A DNA stretch of 64,000 bases, taken from positions 620,001-684,000 of the forward strand of contig PCDI01000002.1 in the NCBI GenBank assembly GCA_002778195.1, written 5' to 3'. Below are positions 42,613-53,028 of this stretch, piece after piece. How positions within the stretch are numbered: the first letter of the stretch is position 1; the number at the start of each line of letters is the position of its first letter. Source of the DNA: Raffaelea ambrosiae (Eukaryota > Ascomycota > Sordariomycetes > Ophiostomatales > Ophiostomataceae). The position numbers were made by a program, and so were the translations under genes. A model generated the notes under the pieces. That model made no database searches, had not been told where the DNA came from, and was given only the letters and a program-made list of their open reading frames with translations.

Positions 42613-44582
42613 TTATACGGCCAGCTGCTCGGGATCGCGCTGTCCCTCTTGGCGCATGTCTTGCTTTTCTGACGTCAGGCCAACAGCAGCGGGGTTATGC
42701 ACCTTGCTCAGCTCGTGCTTTCCGATGAAGAGACCAGAAATGCCAGCCATTGCAGAGAAAGCAGTATACTGGATATGATTAGCGCACCGACCATCTCAAT
42801 ATACAGTGACGGACCAAGGCATATGGGGGGGGAGAAGAAAGTATTACCATGATCCAGACATCCTTCAGGGACCGCCCGAGCGCTTGTTGGACAGCCAATC
42901 TCTGGGCAGGTGGCAATTTCTGGATGAGATCAACATGGGCGAGAGCCTCGCCGCCACTGATTTGGCTGGCACCGTCGGGGCCCAGGATGGACGCCAACGC
43001 GGTCGCCTCCTGCAGCATCTTGTTTTGGAAGACGACGGCTCCAACAACGACAGAGATCGCAGACGACAGCGACCGGACAAAACTGAACGTTGCTACCACC
43101 GTGGCGCTGTCGTGGTGGGGCATGACAGCCTGCACGGCCAGCAGCGGCGGTTCGAATACCATGCCGCAGCCAAAGCCTGCGATGAGCTGGAATATGATGA
43201 TCTCGGACCACACGTAGCGGACGCCGAGCTTGATCAGAAGGCCCGTGCCCAGGGTCATGAGGACGGATCCAATGTATATGGGAGGCGTGTACTTGCCAGA
43301 CTTTTGGATGTAAATCCCAGTGGCAATCCCGGACACGGTGATGGCGAGGAGGAAGGGAAGCAGGTAGACACCCGAAAGGAGGGGGCCCGCTCCCAAGACA
43401 GCCTGGAAGTACAGGGGCACGTAGAAGCCAATCCCGATGAACACGGATCCGTGACTGAAACAGAATAGCATGGCGGCCGTGTTGGAGACGCCGCGGAAAA
43501 TACGGATGGGAATGACTGGGTATTTGGCCAGCTTGGCTTCGTTGAGGACGAACAGAGCGCCGACGACGACGCCAAAGACCAGCAAACAGACGACGGTGGG
43601 CGAGCCCCAAGGGAATGTGACACCGCCAAAGTCGAGGCCGAACAGGATCATCAGCGTGCTGCCGATGATGAGTATGCTGCCACTCCAGTCGACGGCCAGC
43701 AGACCAGCAAGGACGGGTGTTTTGGGGTTTTCGAGGTGGAGGAAAAAGAACAGCAGGATGAAAACAAAGCCCGAGATGGGAACTAGCGGGATGTCAGCAC
43801 GGCGTATGCACAAGTGCGGGCATAGTCGAGTTCAAACAGGGGGTCAGCCACACGCTCAACAGCAGCAGTCTCCCGATGTGCTCACCATTCAACCAGAAGC
43901 ACCATCGCCAGCTGACGTTGGCAAACAAAGAGTCAGTTCGGTCCAGTCAGGCCAGCCAGGCAAACAGAGGGATGCGGGATACGCACCTGGCCTTCTGGGT
44001 AAAGACGCCGCCCAGAACAGGTCCAATGCCACTGGCAAAGGCCCATACAAACATGGTCAGGCCGTAGTAGAAGCTCCGGTCCCGCAGCGAGAACAGGTCG
44101 CTGATGCAGATGTTGACGAGCGTGGTCAGGCCGGCGGCGCCGAGGCCCTGCACGGCCCGGCCGCCCACAAAGGCGGCAAAGTTGTGGGCCAGCGCGCAGC
44201 AAAGGCTGCCGCCGAGGAAGATGACGACCGACGCCAGCATGAGGGGTTTGCGGCCCCAGATGTCGGAGACCTTGCCCCACGAGGGCGTCATGGCCGTGTA
44301 GGGCAGGTTGAACGCGGCGGCGATCCACTGGTAGCCGGAGGCGGCGTCGAAATGGGCGGAGATGGTGGGAGCGGCCGTGGCAATGATGGTGACGTCGAGC
44401 GCGGACACAAAGGTGGCGGCACACAGGGCGACCATGACGACGGCGGTCTGGAGTGTCGCCCGCGGCCGGCCGGGCTCCGGGGCTGTCTCGCTGTGGCCCT
44501 CGGTCGGCGGCACATACGACGACCGGTCGGCGACGTCGAGGTCGCCGCCGGCCGTGTGAGAAAGCGGGTTCAGCGTGTCCAT
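42613..44582 (-). CDS. MFS drug exporter, DHA2 (14-helix) family
   Basis: Four exons: 44582-43987, 43911-43886, 43782-42848 and 42768-42613, giving 570 residues. Exon 2 is a 26-nt microexon coding for WRWCFWLN, the conserved motif that joins GGVFTQKAS to VPISGF. Other DHA2 marks are ALDVTIIATAAPTI (helix 1), WIAAAFNLPYTAMTPSWGKVSDIWGRKP, and GRAVQGLGAAGL. The last exon supplies the end of the final helix (YTAFSAMAGISGLFIGKHELSK) and a hydrophilic tail. The protein should export toxic compounds at the plasma membrane by proton antiport. A disordered head of about 45 residues precedes helix 1. The position beside the cyanide hydratase fits a stress-defence block, though linked regulation is unproven. 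Confidence 0.87.
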
Positions 44583-45196
44583 GTGTGTTTCCTCTTCACC
44601 CTTTCGATGTCTGGGGTACAACGAAAAAAAAGAAATAGAAAAAGTCTCGCACACACCGCGTTCCCTGCCAATTTAAACGAATGCAATGGACACTGTCCTC
44701 TGGGACTCGGGCACGGCCGCGGTCAGCAAGACTCTCACAGAAGGGGGATGTGATCACGTGGGGGGGATCAGCGTGTGATGCGACGCTATTGCTGGGCATT
44801 TGGCAGATACCTGTATTGTTTTCCGGGGTGGCACCACATTGGGTGCTGTTGGCCCATAGCAGCCGGGCGTAGGGTGCGCGTGTGGGGTGCCCAATGTGGG
44901 GCCCATTGCTAAGGCCAAGACTCCGTCGGGCTTTATTAGTAGTCCGGTCCGTCTCGGCCGGTCGGAGCTGGCAGTTCGGGCAAGCAAGGCCTCAACTAGG
45001 AAGTACCCCGGTCCATTGTTTACTCTGCAGCTGTCAGACGACCCGACATCTCGACATGTGAAGCGGAGCGCCAGGCTAGGCGTGGGACGGCAGACCAATA
45101 CAGCGGCATGGAAAACGGAATGCTTTGCCATTGTCGGCCGTGCAGGCCGATGGCCGTATTGGCGATCGCCGTGTTCGTTTCGGGACAACGCCATCG
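44583..45196. other. Intergenic region, no gene seen
   Basis: Promoter side of the exporter gene. A run of T/A-rich leader lies just upstream of its start. No gene supported. Confidence 0.4.
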
Positions 45197-45422
45197 TATT
45201 CTTTTCTGTGTGTCTTCTACGAGCAATACTGATGAAACTTATTCTTTTCTGTGTGTCCATTATGAAGAGCAATACTGATGAACTTGATCTTTTCTGTGTG
45301 TAGTCTATGAAGAAGCAATGCTGATGAAACTCGTTCTTTTCTGGACGTCTTCTACGAAGAGCAATACTGCTAAATTTTATTCTTTTCTGTGTGTCGTCTA
45401 TGAAGAGCAAGACTGATGAAAC
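45197..45422. repeat. Minisatellite, five copies of a 46-bp unit
   Basis: Copies begin near 45197, 45240, 45286, 45332 and 45378. Each has TTCTTTTCTGTGTGTC, then TCTATGAAGAGCAATACTG, then ATGAAAC. Copies differ by scattered substitutions, and the fourth has GGACG in place of GTGTG. Noncoding. Confidence 0.85.
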
Positions 45423-45620
45423 ACCCCGCAAGTAGTGGAAGCGGCCCAGCAGCATACGCAGTCGTTCTTGCGGCAACTACTCCAGCCCCGAAGGAAGGGT
45501 CCGTTTCTACGCGCTCATCACAAACACGAGGTCTCCCTTATGCAGCCGGCCATACAAGTACATAAAACCCATCCCATCCGCGCCTGCAGGCCCCCGACAC
45601 AACGCCCCGGGGCCCCGCGT

Positions 45621-46145
45621 TCACCGCGAGTCGAACACCATCCAGCCGTGGCTCTTCATCTGTTCCGAGGTCGCCGCAGCCACGGGTAACGCGACAGGGA
45701 ACGTCACCATGACCTTTTCCAGCGACGGGAAGTCCAGCCGGAGGTCGGAGAGATACGCGGTGTTGGCCGGGCCGATGCGCCGGGTCAGGCGCTGGAGAAT
45801 GAGAACCTGGCCCGCCGGCCGCGCACTGTCCAGGTAGAACCGGATCCGGCGGTAGGCCAGGGGCTGGAACTCTTGGCAGATCTGCCGACAGGTGCGCGAG
45901 AGGACCAGATGCGACGGCCGCATGGACAGACACTGGATCGTGGCGTCGCACCTAACAAAGACCCGGACGAGCTGCCATCCACGCGCGGGGTCCAGATACC
46001 CAGGGCCAGCCACGCTGAGGAGCCTCGCAGGGGCCGGGCATGGCGCATCTCGGTGCCACCAAGCGACTACAGACCTGGATGGCAAGACTGCGTGGTCCCC
46101 TTGCCCTTGCCCAGGATTGTATACTGCTCGCGCGTACAACGGCAT
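45621..46145 (-). CDS. Hypothetical protein, F-box/2EXR-like remnant
   Basis: An open frame of about 174 codons from ATG 46145 (the frame continues upstream to 46277). The segment SHLVLSRTCRQICQEFQPLAYRRIRFYLDS, here read in two parts, recalls the helical pattern of fungal 2EXR/F-box-type proteins, in which a cysteine- or arginine-rich LxxTCRQIxxE helix is followed by a short aromatic strand. The end (LSDLRLDFPSLEKVMVTF) fits a leucine-rich-like strand. The N-terminal 60 residues look random, and TTAG near 45953 may be an intron acceptor, so the true start could be in an upstream exon. Function unknown; could be a truncated copy. Confidence 0.35.
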   Translation of the reverse strand: MPLYARAVYNPGQGQGDHAVLPSRSVVAWWHRDAPCPAPARLLSVAGPGYLDPARGWQLVRVFVRCDATIQCLSMRPSHLVLSRTCRQICQEFQPLAYRRIRFYLDSARPAGQVLILQRLTRRIGPANTAYLSDLRLDFPSLEKVMVTFPVALPVAAATSEQMKSHGWMVFDSR

Positions 46146-46426
46146 AGACGGGCATGAGGATGACGTGGCCAACGTCGATGGCACTGTCCTCAGGGGATTC
46201 GCGTGGGCCAGGTGGCCATGGCTCCTCGCTCTCACAATGCTGCCGATGCCTTCTCGGCGACACAATTCGTCTCGCATTCTTTTCGCATTAGCTTCATTAC
46301 ATGTATTCGTTGCTACCTATGTACGTATGGCCGTTGAGAACCATCCAAGCCCGCTTCGCAGTTTCCCTCTCTCACATCTGGCCAGATTCCGCTCCGTACA
46401 CATCAAGGGAATGCTGGATCCACAGG

Positions 46427-47607
46427 CTAGTTGTGTGCCTGTGCTTCGCCCGTGTTGGTCGATGCCGCCTCGCCGCTGACCTTGCCCAGGGGGATGGGTG
46501 CGTCCAAGGGCGCGCGCTGCCGCGTCTGCAGGTAGCTGAGGTTGCGCTTCCGGTGCCAGATAAAGGCCGCCGCACCGATGATCGCCAGGCCGCCCACGAC
46601 CGAGCCGACGGCGATGCCGGCCTTGGCGCCGCCCGACAGGTGGCTGCCGCTGCTCGCGGCAACGGCGCCGCTCGTGCTGGTGGCCGTGGCCGTGCCCGTC
46701 GCATAGCTGTAGGTGAACGCCACGCCCGTGGTCTCGGCCGACGCGGCGGCTGTCTTGGACGCGGCGGCCACGCTGGAAATGTACCACGACTCGGTGCTCT
46801 CGATCTCGCCGGCGGAGTAGCCGACAGCGGTCACGTTGAAGCAGGGCACCACGACGGAGAAATCGGAATCCTCGACAAATGTCTGGTTGACGGAGGGCAC
46901 CGTTCGGTTAGCAGGGTAAGTTCAAAAGAAAAAAAAAAAAGAAAAAAAAGAAAGAGGTGGACCCCTGGACATACAACATCGGCACAGGCGTAGAATGTCT
47001 CGTTCTTGCCGCCGTTCTCCGAGCCGTACTTGGCCCAGTACTGCAGCTGGATGGTTGCGTTGCTGCCAGCCTTGACGGTACTGGGGACGGGGTCGATCTT
47101 GTAGCACTCGTGGCCGGGCTCGATCTCCGTGAGGTTGTTGACTACCTGCTCGACGAAGTCGGACTGCTCGGTTGGGTCTGGTAATCCCGTCAGCATCAAG
47201 GCAAGGCTTCCGCATGAGATGGAATGCAGAGGGTGGAATCTTACTGCTGTCGAACGCAATGTAGAAGGCCACCTTGTAAGCATCGTCGGCAATGGACAGA
47301 GCAACTTCTCCACCCGCTGCATGAATGAATTTGTCAGTTATGCTCGTGTTGGAGAAGAAGAAAAAAGAAAAGAAAAAAAAAAGGCAGCTTCTCTCAACCT
47401 ACTTAGGGGGAACGTCGTCCGGTTGCCGGGACCGTCAGGGCTTCCGCAAGGGCCGGTGTTGTCATCGTCGTCATCCCACTCTCTGTTGGTAGGCCAGAGG
47501 AAGGCGACGGGGCCCATGATTGAGCCCTCGTAGCCATCTCCGTGTTCGGCTTGCGCGACGTGTGCCAGTAAGCCGACGGCCGCGGCCAGTGCTGTCGTGA
47601 AACGCAT
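46427..47607 (-). CDS. BIM1-like copper protein (LPMO-like X325 family), membrane-anchored
   Basis: Four exons: 47607-47403, 47316-47245, 47177-46975 and 46882-46427, 311 residues. A signal peptide (MRFTTALAAAVGLLAHVAQA) precedes EHGDGYEGSIMGPVAFLWP, then NTGPCGSPDG and NRTTFPLTGGEVALSIADDA, the hallmark of this family. NATIQLQYWAKYGSENGG, ETFYACADVTFVEDSDF and PCFNVT follow, with paired cysteines. The relatives bind copper through a histidine brace and serve copper uptake or cell-wall integrity rather than polysaccharide oxidation. After a Ser/Ala/Thr-rich stalk comes a helix (GIAVGSVVGGLAIIGAAAFIW) then HRKR and a 40-residue cytosolic tail, so the protein is a type I membrane protein and not GPI-anchored like many relatives. 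The expected N-terminal histidine lies one residue inside the predicted cleavage site. Confidence 0.83.
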
Positions 47608-50583
47608 TGTTGGGAGACGAAACGGGGCCGAATAGCAAACCTGCTTGGCAAGGGTGAGAGTTGCGTGTCTCTTGCGCGGATGGCGGCGGAAGGATGAATA
47701 ATGCAGGTGTCGGGAGGGGAGGGTGCGATGCTGGGCAAACGTCGCGGGGCATGCGACAATTTAAGAACTGGATGCCAACCGCCGACAGCCACAAGAAGGC
47801 ACCCAGAAGGAGGGAGGACCAGACCGCAGGACGGCTTGGCCGTAAGTGGACAGGCCCGGCGAGTCGGAGACAGTGGAACACAACGTAGTGACTGCGTACT
47901 CGCAGAAGGCTGGTGCTGTCGACCCATGGCTTTGCCGACACACCCACGCACAGCCAGGACGGCATCTGCACAACCGCATCGGGTGGCCATGACGAGAAGG
48001 CAGGACCGCTAAAACGACGTGTGGTAGCAGAGAAACCCCACCAGCACACAACTAGCACCACCACATCTTTTTCCATTTTTTTTTTTTCCCGTTTGCACAG
48101 TCTGGTAAATCTGCTCCTCTTTCCCGTTCTGGCACACCACTTCTGTCTTAGACTGTGCGTGTGCTTCCCACAAAAAAACCACATGGAGCAGCTTTTTGCC
48201 AAAGGTCCCAGCTTTTTCCCACAGGCCCCCAGGGTAGCAACGGAGCCGGCGAGGATTGCGATCAGTCGGAGAAAGCGAAAGCGAAAGGGACTTTCCAGCG
48301 CCATGGATAACGGACACCTTGGCGTGCACCATGTGGGGGGGGGGGGCAGCATCTTTGGCGTGATTGTAAAGGACGCCCGGTACTGATGTACACAAGCTTT
48401 GGCCAAGAGCACAATACAGAAAACGCTAAGAAAAGAAAGAAAAGAAAAGAAAGCTTCGGCGCAGGCCAGAAGCTGGGACGTGGCCAGTGGCCAGTTCGTC
48501 CCGTCAGACCCACACGAGTACGATATTGACCGTGGGCTAGACGCCTTTCGTGTGCATCACACCCTGCTGTCGAGGGGTGGTGGACTCTTCTGGACAGGAA
48601 GGGCAATCTCTTTCTACAAAGAGCTAGGTTGGATCGAGGCGAGGCCGATGGACCAATATGGGCCCCGGCGTGTGTCGTAAGCCGCAAACTGTAAAAACCA
48701 AGAAGAGGAAAAAAAAAGAACACGGCCCATCTGATAAAAAAACTGGAGCAAGAGGTTGTTCAACCCTGGCAGCAAGTGTGGGAAATCCATGGTCGAATCC
48801 AAGGACCCTTCGAGGGATTTCTGCAGGACATTTTGCGGATGGCGTCGGCTTGACAGGATGACGCTCCAGCTGCCGACCCCTCCCTGTACGTCCCTTTTTT
48901 TTTTTTGGCCGTATGTGTCTGTCGTGCCCAGGATCCCACCTCCTTGGATGGTGGCTCGCCAACCTGGTGCAAAGTCAAGCAGTCGGCGTTATTGCCTTTT
49001 GGGAAGTTCGACAAGCGGTGGCGCCCTGCCCATGCAACTTGGGCGCCTCGCCTATGCCCAAACGAGACTGGAAGGCAGTCCTTCTCGAGTCTGCTAGTCT
49101 ACGCGAGCATGTCCACCACTGTCGCGTCGAGTTCTCCGGCGTGAAATTTCCAAAGGGAGCGGAAATCCGGCTATAGTGGTGAGTGGCTCTGGCTGCTGAG
49201 TGGTTTACTGCAGAATCCCACCTTCCTGTTATCAGATCAAGTGGGTCCAGAAGGAGTGGGGCGTCGTAGGCAAACAGGCAATAATCTTATCAGATGATCA
49301 GTTTACTTTTTTTTTTTTTTTGCTTTTCCATCACCCTCGCCAACCCCTGTAGAATGCTGTAAAAGGGGGGGGGGGGGCTGGTATGGGTAACATGCCCTAG
49401 AACCTACTGCGGATAAGTGTCTCGAAGGTTATGGCTAATCTAACGTGTCGTCTCGTGGCTGTTATTTTCCGGCTCTTCGACCAAGCTTTTTTTCCCGTGT
49501 GCAAAGATCCCATTCCCAAGACTCCCGAGACTCCCAAGACTCCCAAGACTCCCAAGGCGCTCTTGGCTCATTCAAGCTTTTTGTTTTCTGTCATGCGGCT
49601 TGGCAAATGCTTCATTCGTCTCCTGCGTCCTGTCCGCGGGACATACCAGCACGGCGCCCTTTGCAAGCATGGCGTTTCTGTAGGCAGAATTCGGCGCAAA
49701 CACCCCGACCTCTTTCGCAAACAGCGGGCCCTTATTGGAGTGGGCACAACAGTCGGATGCGAGAAAACCCGGCTGCGTCTAGCTTGCCACTTTATACTCT
49801 ATAGTAGCATTATGCAAAGGGACTTTTTTTTTTTGAATATTTCATCCCCCTTATGAACCCTGTTGTTATTTCAATATCCTTCGCCTAGTTCTGTTACCAA
49901 ACACGGACACATTCTCTAGTAATGGGAAACACAGAAAGCCAATGACCGGTCTTTGTCCCATGCCAGACGGCAACGAAGGGGTTGGTGCCGTAGTCAGACA
50001 CGCCCTGGCAGGTGGGGTCCCCTTTGTCGACCGATCCAGAGCTGGACTGGTGTGGTGTGCCGTGGAGCAAAACGAAGCTGTCTACCCCACCCAATAGCTG
50101 TATGACTGCAGGACTATGCGTGCTTTGCAAGCACACTGGTTGAAAATGTGCTTCTCCATTGGTACTAGCCGTCCTGTTGACGAAGCCAGTGGAAGATGAG
50201 GGGACTTTTGTTGTGTGTGGGCATTTGGCCTTCCTTGTTCCGTTCAGTTCTACTCCCTTTCTTGCTTCTTTTTCCTTCTTGGCAGTGTTGTCCCATCTCC
50301 CGTAGTGACGCGTACGCATGCACCCCGAGTCCGAGCTGTCCCTTGTCCCTGGATCCGTTCTGCTTGTTTGGATCCTACCAAGCTCTCTGGCCATAGATAT
50401 AAGCCCGTCCTTGCCCGTCCTCTTCTTGGCAGTTGTGTTCTTGTTTGTTCCGCTCAACTCACCGCCCACACTCGTTAACCCCCCCCCCCATTCCACCAAC
50501 AACCAATCTATTACCGGACACCCTCCGCTTTTGCACATCCTTGTTGCATCACCACATTCGTTCTATTATCTTAATCATTCACA
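47608..50583. other. Long intergenic region, no gene supported
   Basis: About 3 kb without a convincing gene. It contains G runs (about 48334-48344 and 49367-49377), A/T runs, and a 9-bp tandem repeat ACTCCCAAG/ACTCCCGAG at about 49520-49556. Open frames on both strands overlap and are low complexity. The last 250 bases are C/T-rich, typical of a highly expressed fungal promoter and leader for the wall protein. Confidence 0.4.
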
Positions 50584-51629
50584 ATGGTTGCCACCAAGCT
50601 CTTCTACGGCGCTCTCTTCGCTGCCACGGTCTCGGCGTCCCGGGACCTCCACGCCCGCAAGCTGGCGCAGCTTCTCCAGATCCGCCAGGATCTGTCGGTC
50701 GGCAGCCCTCTGTACAACTGCCACAACAACTGCGGTAAGTCTGGATGGTGACGGCTGAAAAGAAAAAGAAAAAAAAAAAGTAGAAACGGTGATCTGACTA
50801 TACACTCTCCCTTTTTTAGGCCAGGCTATTCTGGAGTCCCAGGATGGCGAGTCGGTCTGCAGTGACAACATCTTCTTGACCGACTACGATGCCTGCCTGC
50901 AGTGCGCCGGCACCGACAACGAGGACATCTGGCAGTACTACGGCCCTGAGCTGACCTCGGCCGCCGGCGCCTGCGGTCTGTCCACGACGCCCCTGACGGG
51001 CAGCCAGTCGGACGTCGGCACCGCTCTGCTCGCCAGCACCGCCGCCGCTTCGGCCTCGGCCACGACCACGGCGGCGGCCACCACGACCTCGGCGGCTGCC
51101 GCGACCTCGTCTGCGGCGGCGGCGGCTTCGTCGGCCCCTGCCTCGTCTGCTGCTGCTACGGCCGCGACGACCTCGGCTGCCGTCTCTTCGGCTGCTGCTG
51201 GCACCACCTCGGGCGCCGTCTCCTCGGCTGCTGCTGCTGGCACCACCTCGGCCGCCGTCTCTTCGGCTGCCGTCTCTTCGGCTGCCGTCTCTTCGGCCGC
51301 TGTCTCCTCCGCGGCTGTCGCCTCGGCTGCCACCACCTCTGCTGCTGTGTCGTCGGGCGCGGCTGCCGCGTCGGGCGTTGCTGCCTCGTCGGGCGCGGCT
51401 GCCGCGTCGGGCACTGGCGCCGTCGTGGGCTCCAGCACCTCGGTAAGAGAGAGCCGCCTCTTGTCTTGTAGTTTCGTTTCCGTCTTGGTGCTATGGCTAA
51501 CCTCTTGTGTGTGATCCTCCTCTACAGTCCAGCGCTGTTGTTGCCGTGACTGCCGGTGCCAACAACATGTACCCGGTGGCTGCCGTTGGCGCCGCCGCCC
51601 TGGGCGCCGCTTTCGCCGTCGTCTACTAA
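50584..51629 (+). CDS. Ser/Ala-rich GPI-anchored cell-surface protein
   Basis: Three exons, 50584-50734, 50820-51442 and 51528-51629 (introns 85 nt each), 291 residues. MVATKLFYGALFAATVSA is a signal peptide. The first mature part (about residues 20-120) has cysteines in YNCHNNCG, SVCSDN, CLQCAG and GACG, a small disulfide-rich head that does not match the eight-cysteine CFEM pattern. It is followed by about 130 residues of Ala/Ser/Thr repeats (SSAAVSSAAV), which would be heavily O-mannosylated. The last exon gives NNMYPVAAVGAAALGAAFAVVY, a GPI-attachment type end with a small-residue cleavage site and hydrophobic tail. The protein should sit in the cell wall. Confidence 0.82.
51170..51420 (+). 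repeat. 15-bp coding repeat in the wall-protein stalk
   Basis: GCTGCCGTCTCTTCG-type units recur, especially at about 51255-51310, encoding AAVSS repeats. Length variation between strains is expected. Confidence 0.75.
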
Positions 51630-52972
51630 TTCTGACAAAAGCGAGTCCAACCTTTTTTTTTTTTTCTTCTCTTTGAAAAATACAAAGGTTGTCGTCCGCG
51701 TTCATTTCTGGTGAATGGTGGAGGACGGTCTTGCGTTTAATTCTAGCGAGTTGACCTTGCCTGGTTCAATTGGCACTTGTAATAATACTACTCCAAATTC
51801 ACTGGCTTCTGCTGGGGACTGTTTCTAATACCGCGCTGAAATGCCGCGTAATGTCGCCTGTGAGAACTGCTGCAAGCCCGCTAGAAGGGGCCGGACAGCG
51901 CTAAGCTGCCGTCAATTGCGCTGAAGCACGCCCCAAGGCACCTCCATCACGCCCCAAAAAAATCGCAAACTTTGCACGGACTGCCGGTCTCCACCGGCCC
52001 TCGAAGCTAGTCGTAGCTCCGGCGCTAGTCCAATTAGGCGTTTACGCCGAGTGGTTCAGCGGGGTTCAATCCCCGTTCTTCGGCGATAACCCTGGCAGGC
52101 CTGCGCACTGCGACATGCTCGGCGAAACGTGACACCTTGCATCCGACATCTGCATATGGCACCCACGTTTTCGTAAATTCTGACACCGACTGCAAAAACT
52201 TGGGCGTCCTGCGATTGTATGGCCATGTGCAGCAAGGATTCGATGCCCGTGTCTCTGCCGATCTTGCGCGGCTTGGTCAAGTGGTCGATCTTGACGGCGT
52301 CGAGGGTGCTCCATCCCAACAAACGGGCCAGAAACCTGATCGTCTCCCCGCAAGATCGACCAGGCGATCCTCGTGGCACGGCGGGATGTACATAGTAGTG
52401 CTTTGAGCCGGGGGGGCCTTTTTCTTTTCCGTTCGCACACCGTTGTGGATAGCGGAGCCATGCGTTGATGTTTGTATGCGGGCAAAATATCCACTGCATC
52501 GCATGCATTGGAATTTTTATATATCTTCGCTATCCGTCAAGAGCATCACCGACTCGCGGAGATGCAAGTCGACTGCCGCCCTCGTGCATATCCTATCTGT
52601 TCCACGCATCCATGTGCGTGCTCGCCAGTGTTATCGGCAGCACGGCAGCTTGGTCGAGTGTCCCGTGGTAGCAGCGCGTCTTGGGTTGGATATCTGCCCC
52701 GTTTTTCCCACGCCCTGGCAGCAAATGGCACTATTGCGTTGCTCTGGCAGGGGCTTATCGGTGCCGTATCGGGGCCGGTGCCGGCTGGCTGGCTTGGTCA
52801 GCGGCCCTGACGCCGCGGTTTCCGAGCCAGCCAGTGGCCCCAGCGGCTCTGTGCTAGCGAAGAATTTTATTTCGCTCTGGTTTTTTTGTGTGTCTCCTTT
52901 TCGCTGTGCAGTATCTCGTCACTTGCCGCTTTGACAGGCCCGTCCCTTTCTGTCTGTATTGCTACCATTGCC
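51630..52972. other. Intergenic region with tRNA-like remnant
   Basis: No protein gene is supported. A truncated tRNA-like hairpin lies at 52045-52085 (separate entry). The final 100 bases are the leader of the DHA1 transporter. Confidence 0.4.
52045..52085 (+). pseudogene. tRNA-derived remnant lacking the anticodon arm
   Basis: CGCCGAGTGGTTCAGC resembles the D-arm/A-box of serine or leucine tRNAs, and GGGGTTCAATCCCC resembles a T-arm/B-box with a six-base loop. The outer CGCCGA (52045-52050) pairs with TCGGCG (52080-52085). Only 41 bases are present, with no anticodon arm, so it cannot be a working tRNA gene. Confidence 0.4.
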
Positions 52973-53005
52973 ATGGCGATTGACGCGACCGAGAGAGTCT
53001 GGTGA
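52973..53005 (+). promoter_or_regulatory. Upstream ORF candidate of the DHA1 transporter
   Basis: ATG in strong context (TTGCCATGG) opens a 10-codon frame (MAIDATERVW) ending in TGA, 23 bases before the transporter ATG at 53029. It could reduce translation of the main frame. The GGTGAGAATA at its end also resembles a splice donor, so a 5' exon is an alternative. Confidence 0.35.
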
Positions 53006-53028
53006 GAATAGGAGGACTTGCTCGGACA

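Noticed and set aside
49520..49556. PKTPETPKTPKTPK coding repeat in a plus-strand frame
   Set aside because: Short tandem repeat in an interval without any other gene evidence; treated as noncoding.
50938..51705. 255-codon minus-strand acidic frame over the wall protein
   Set aside because: Antisense of Ala/Ser repeats giving Glu/Ala repeats; no start support.
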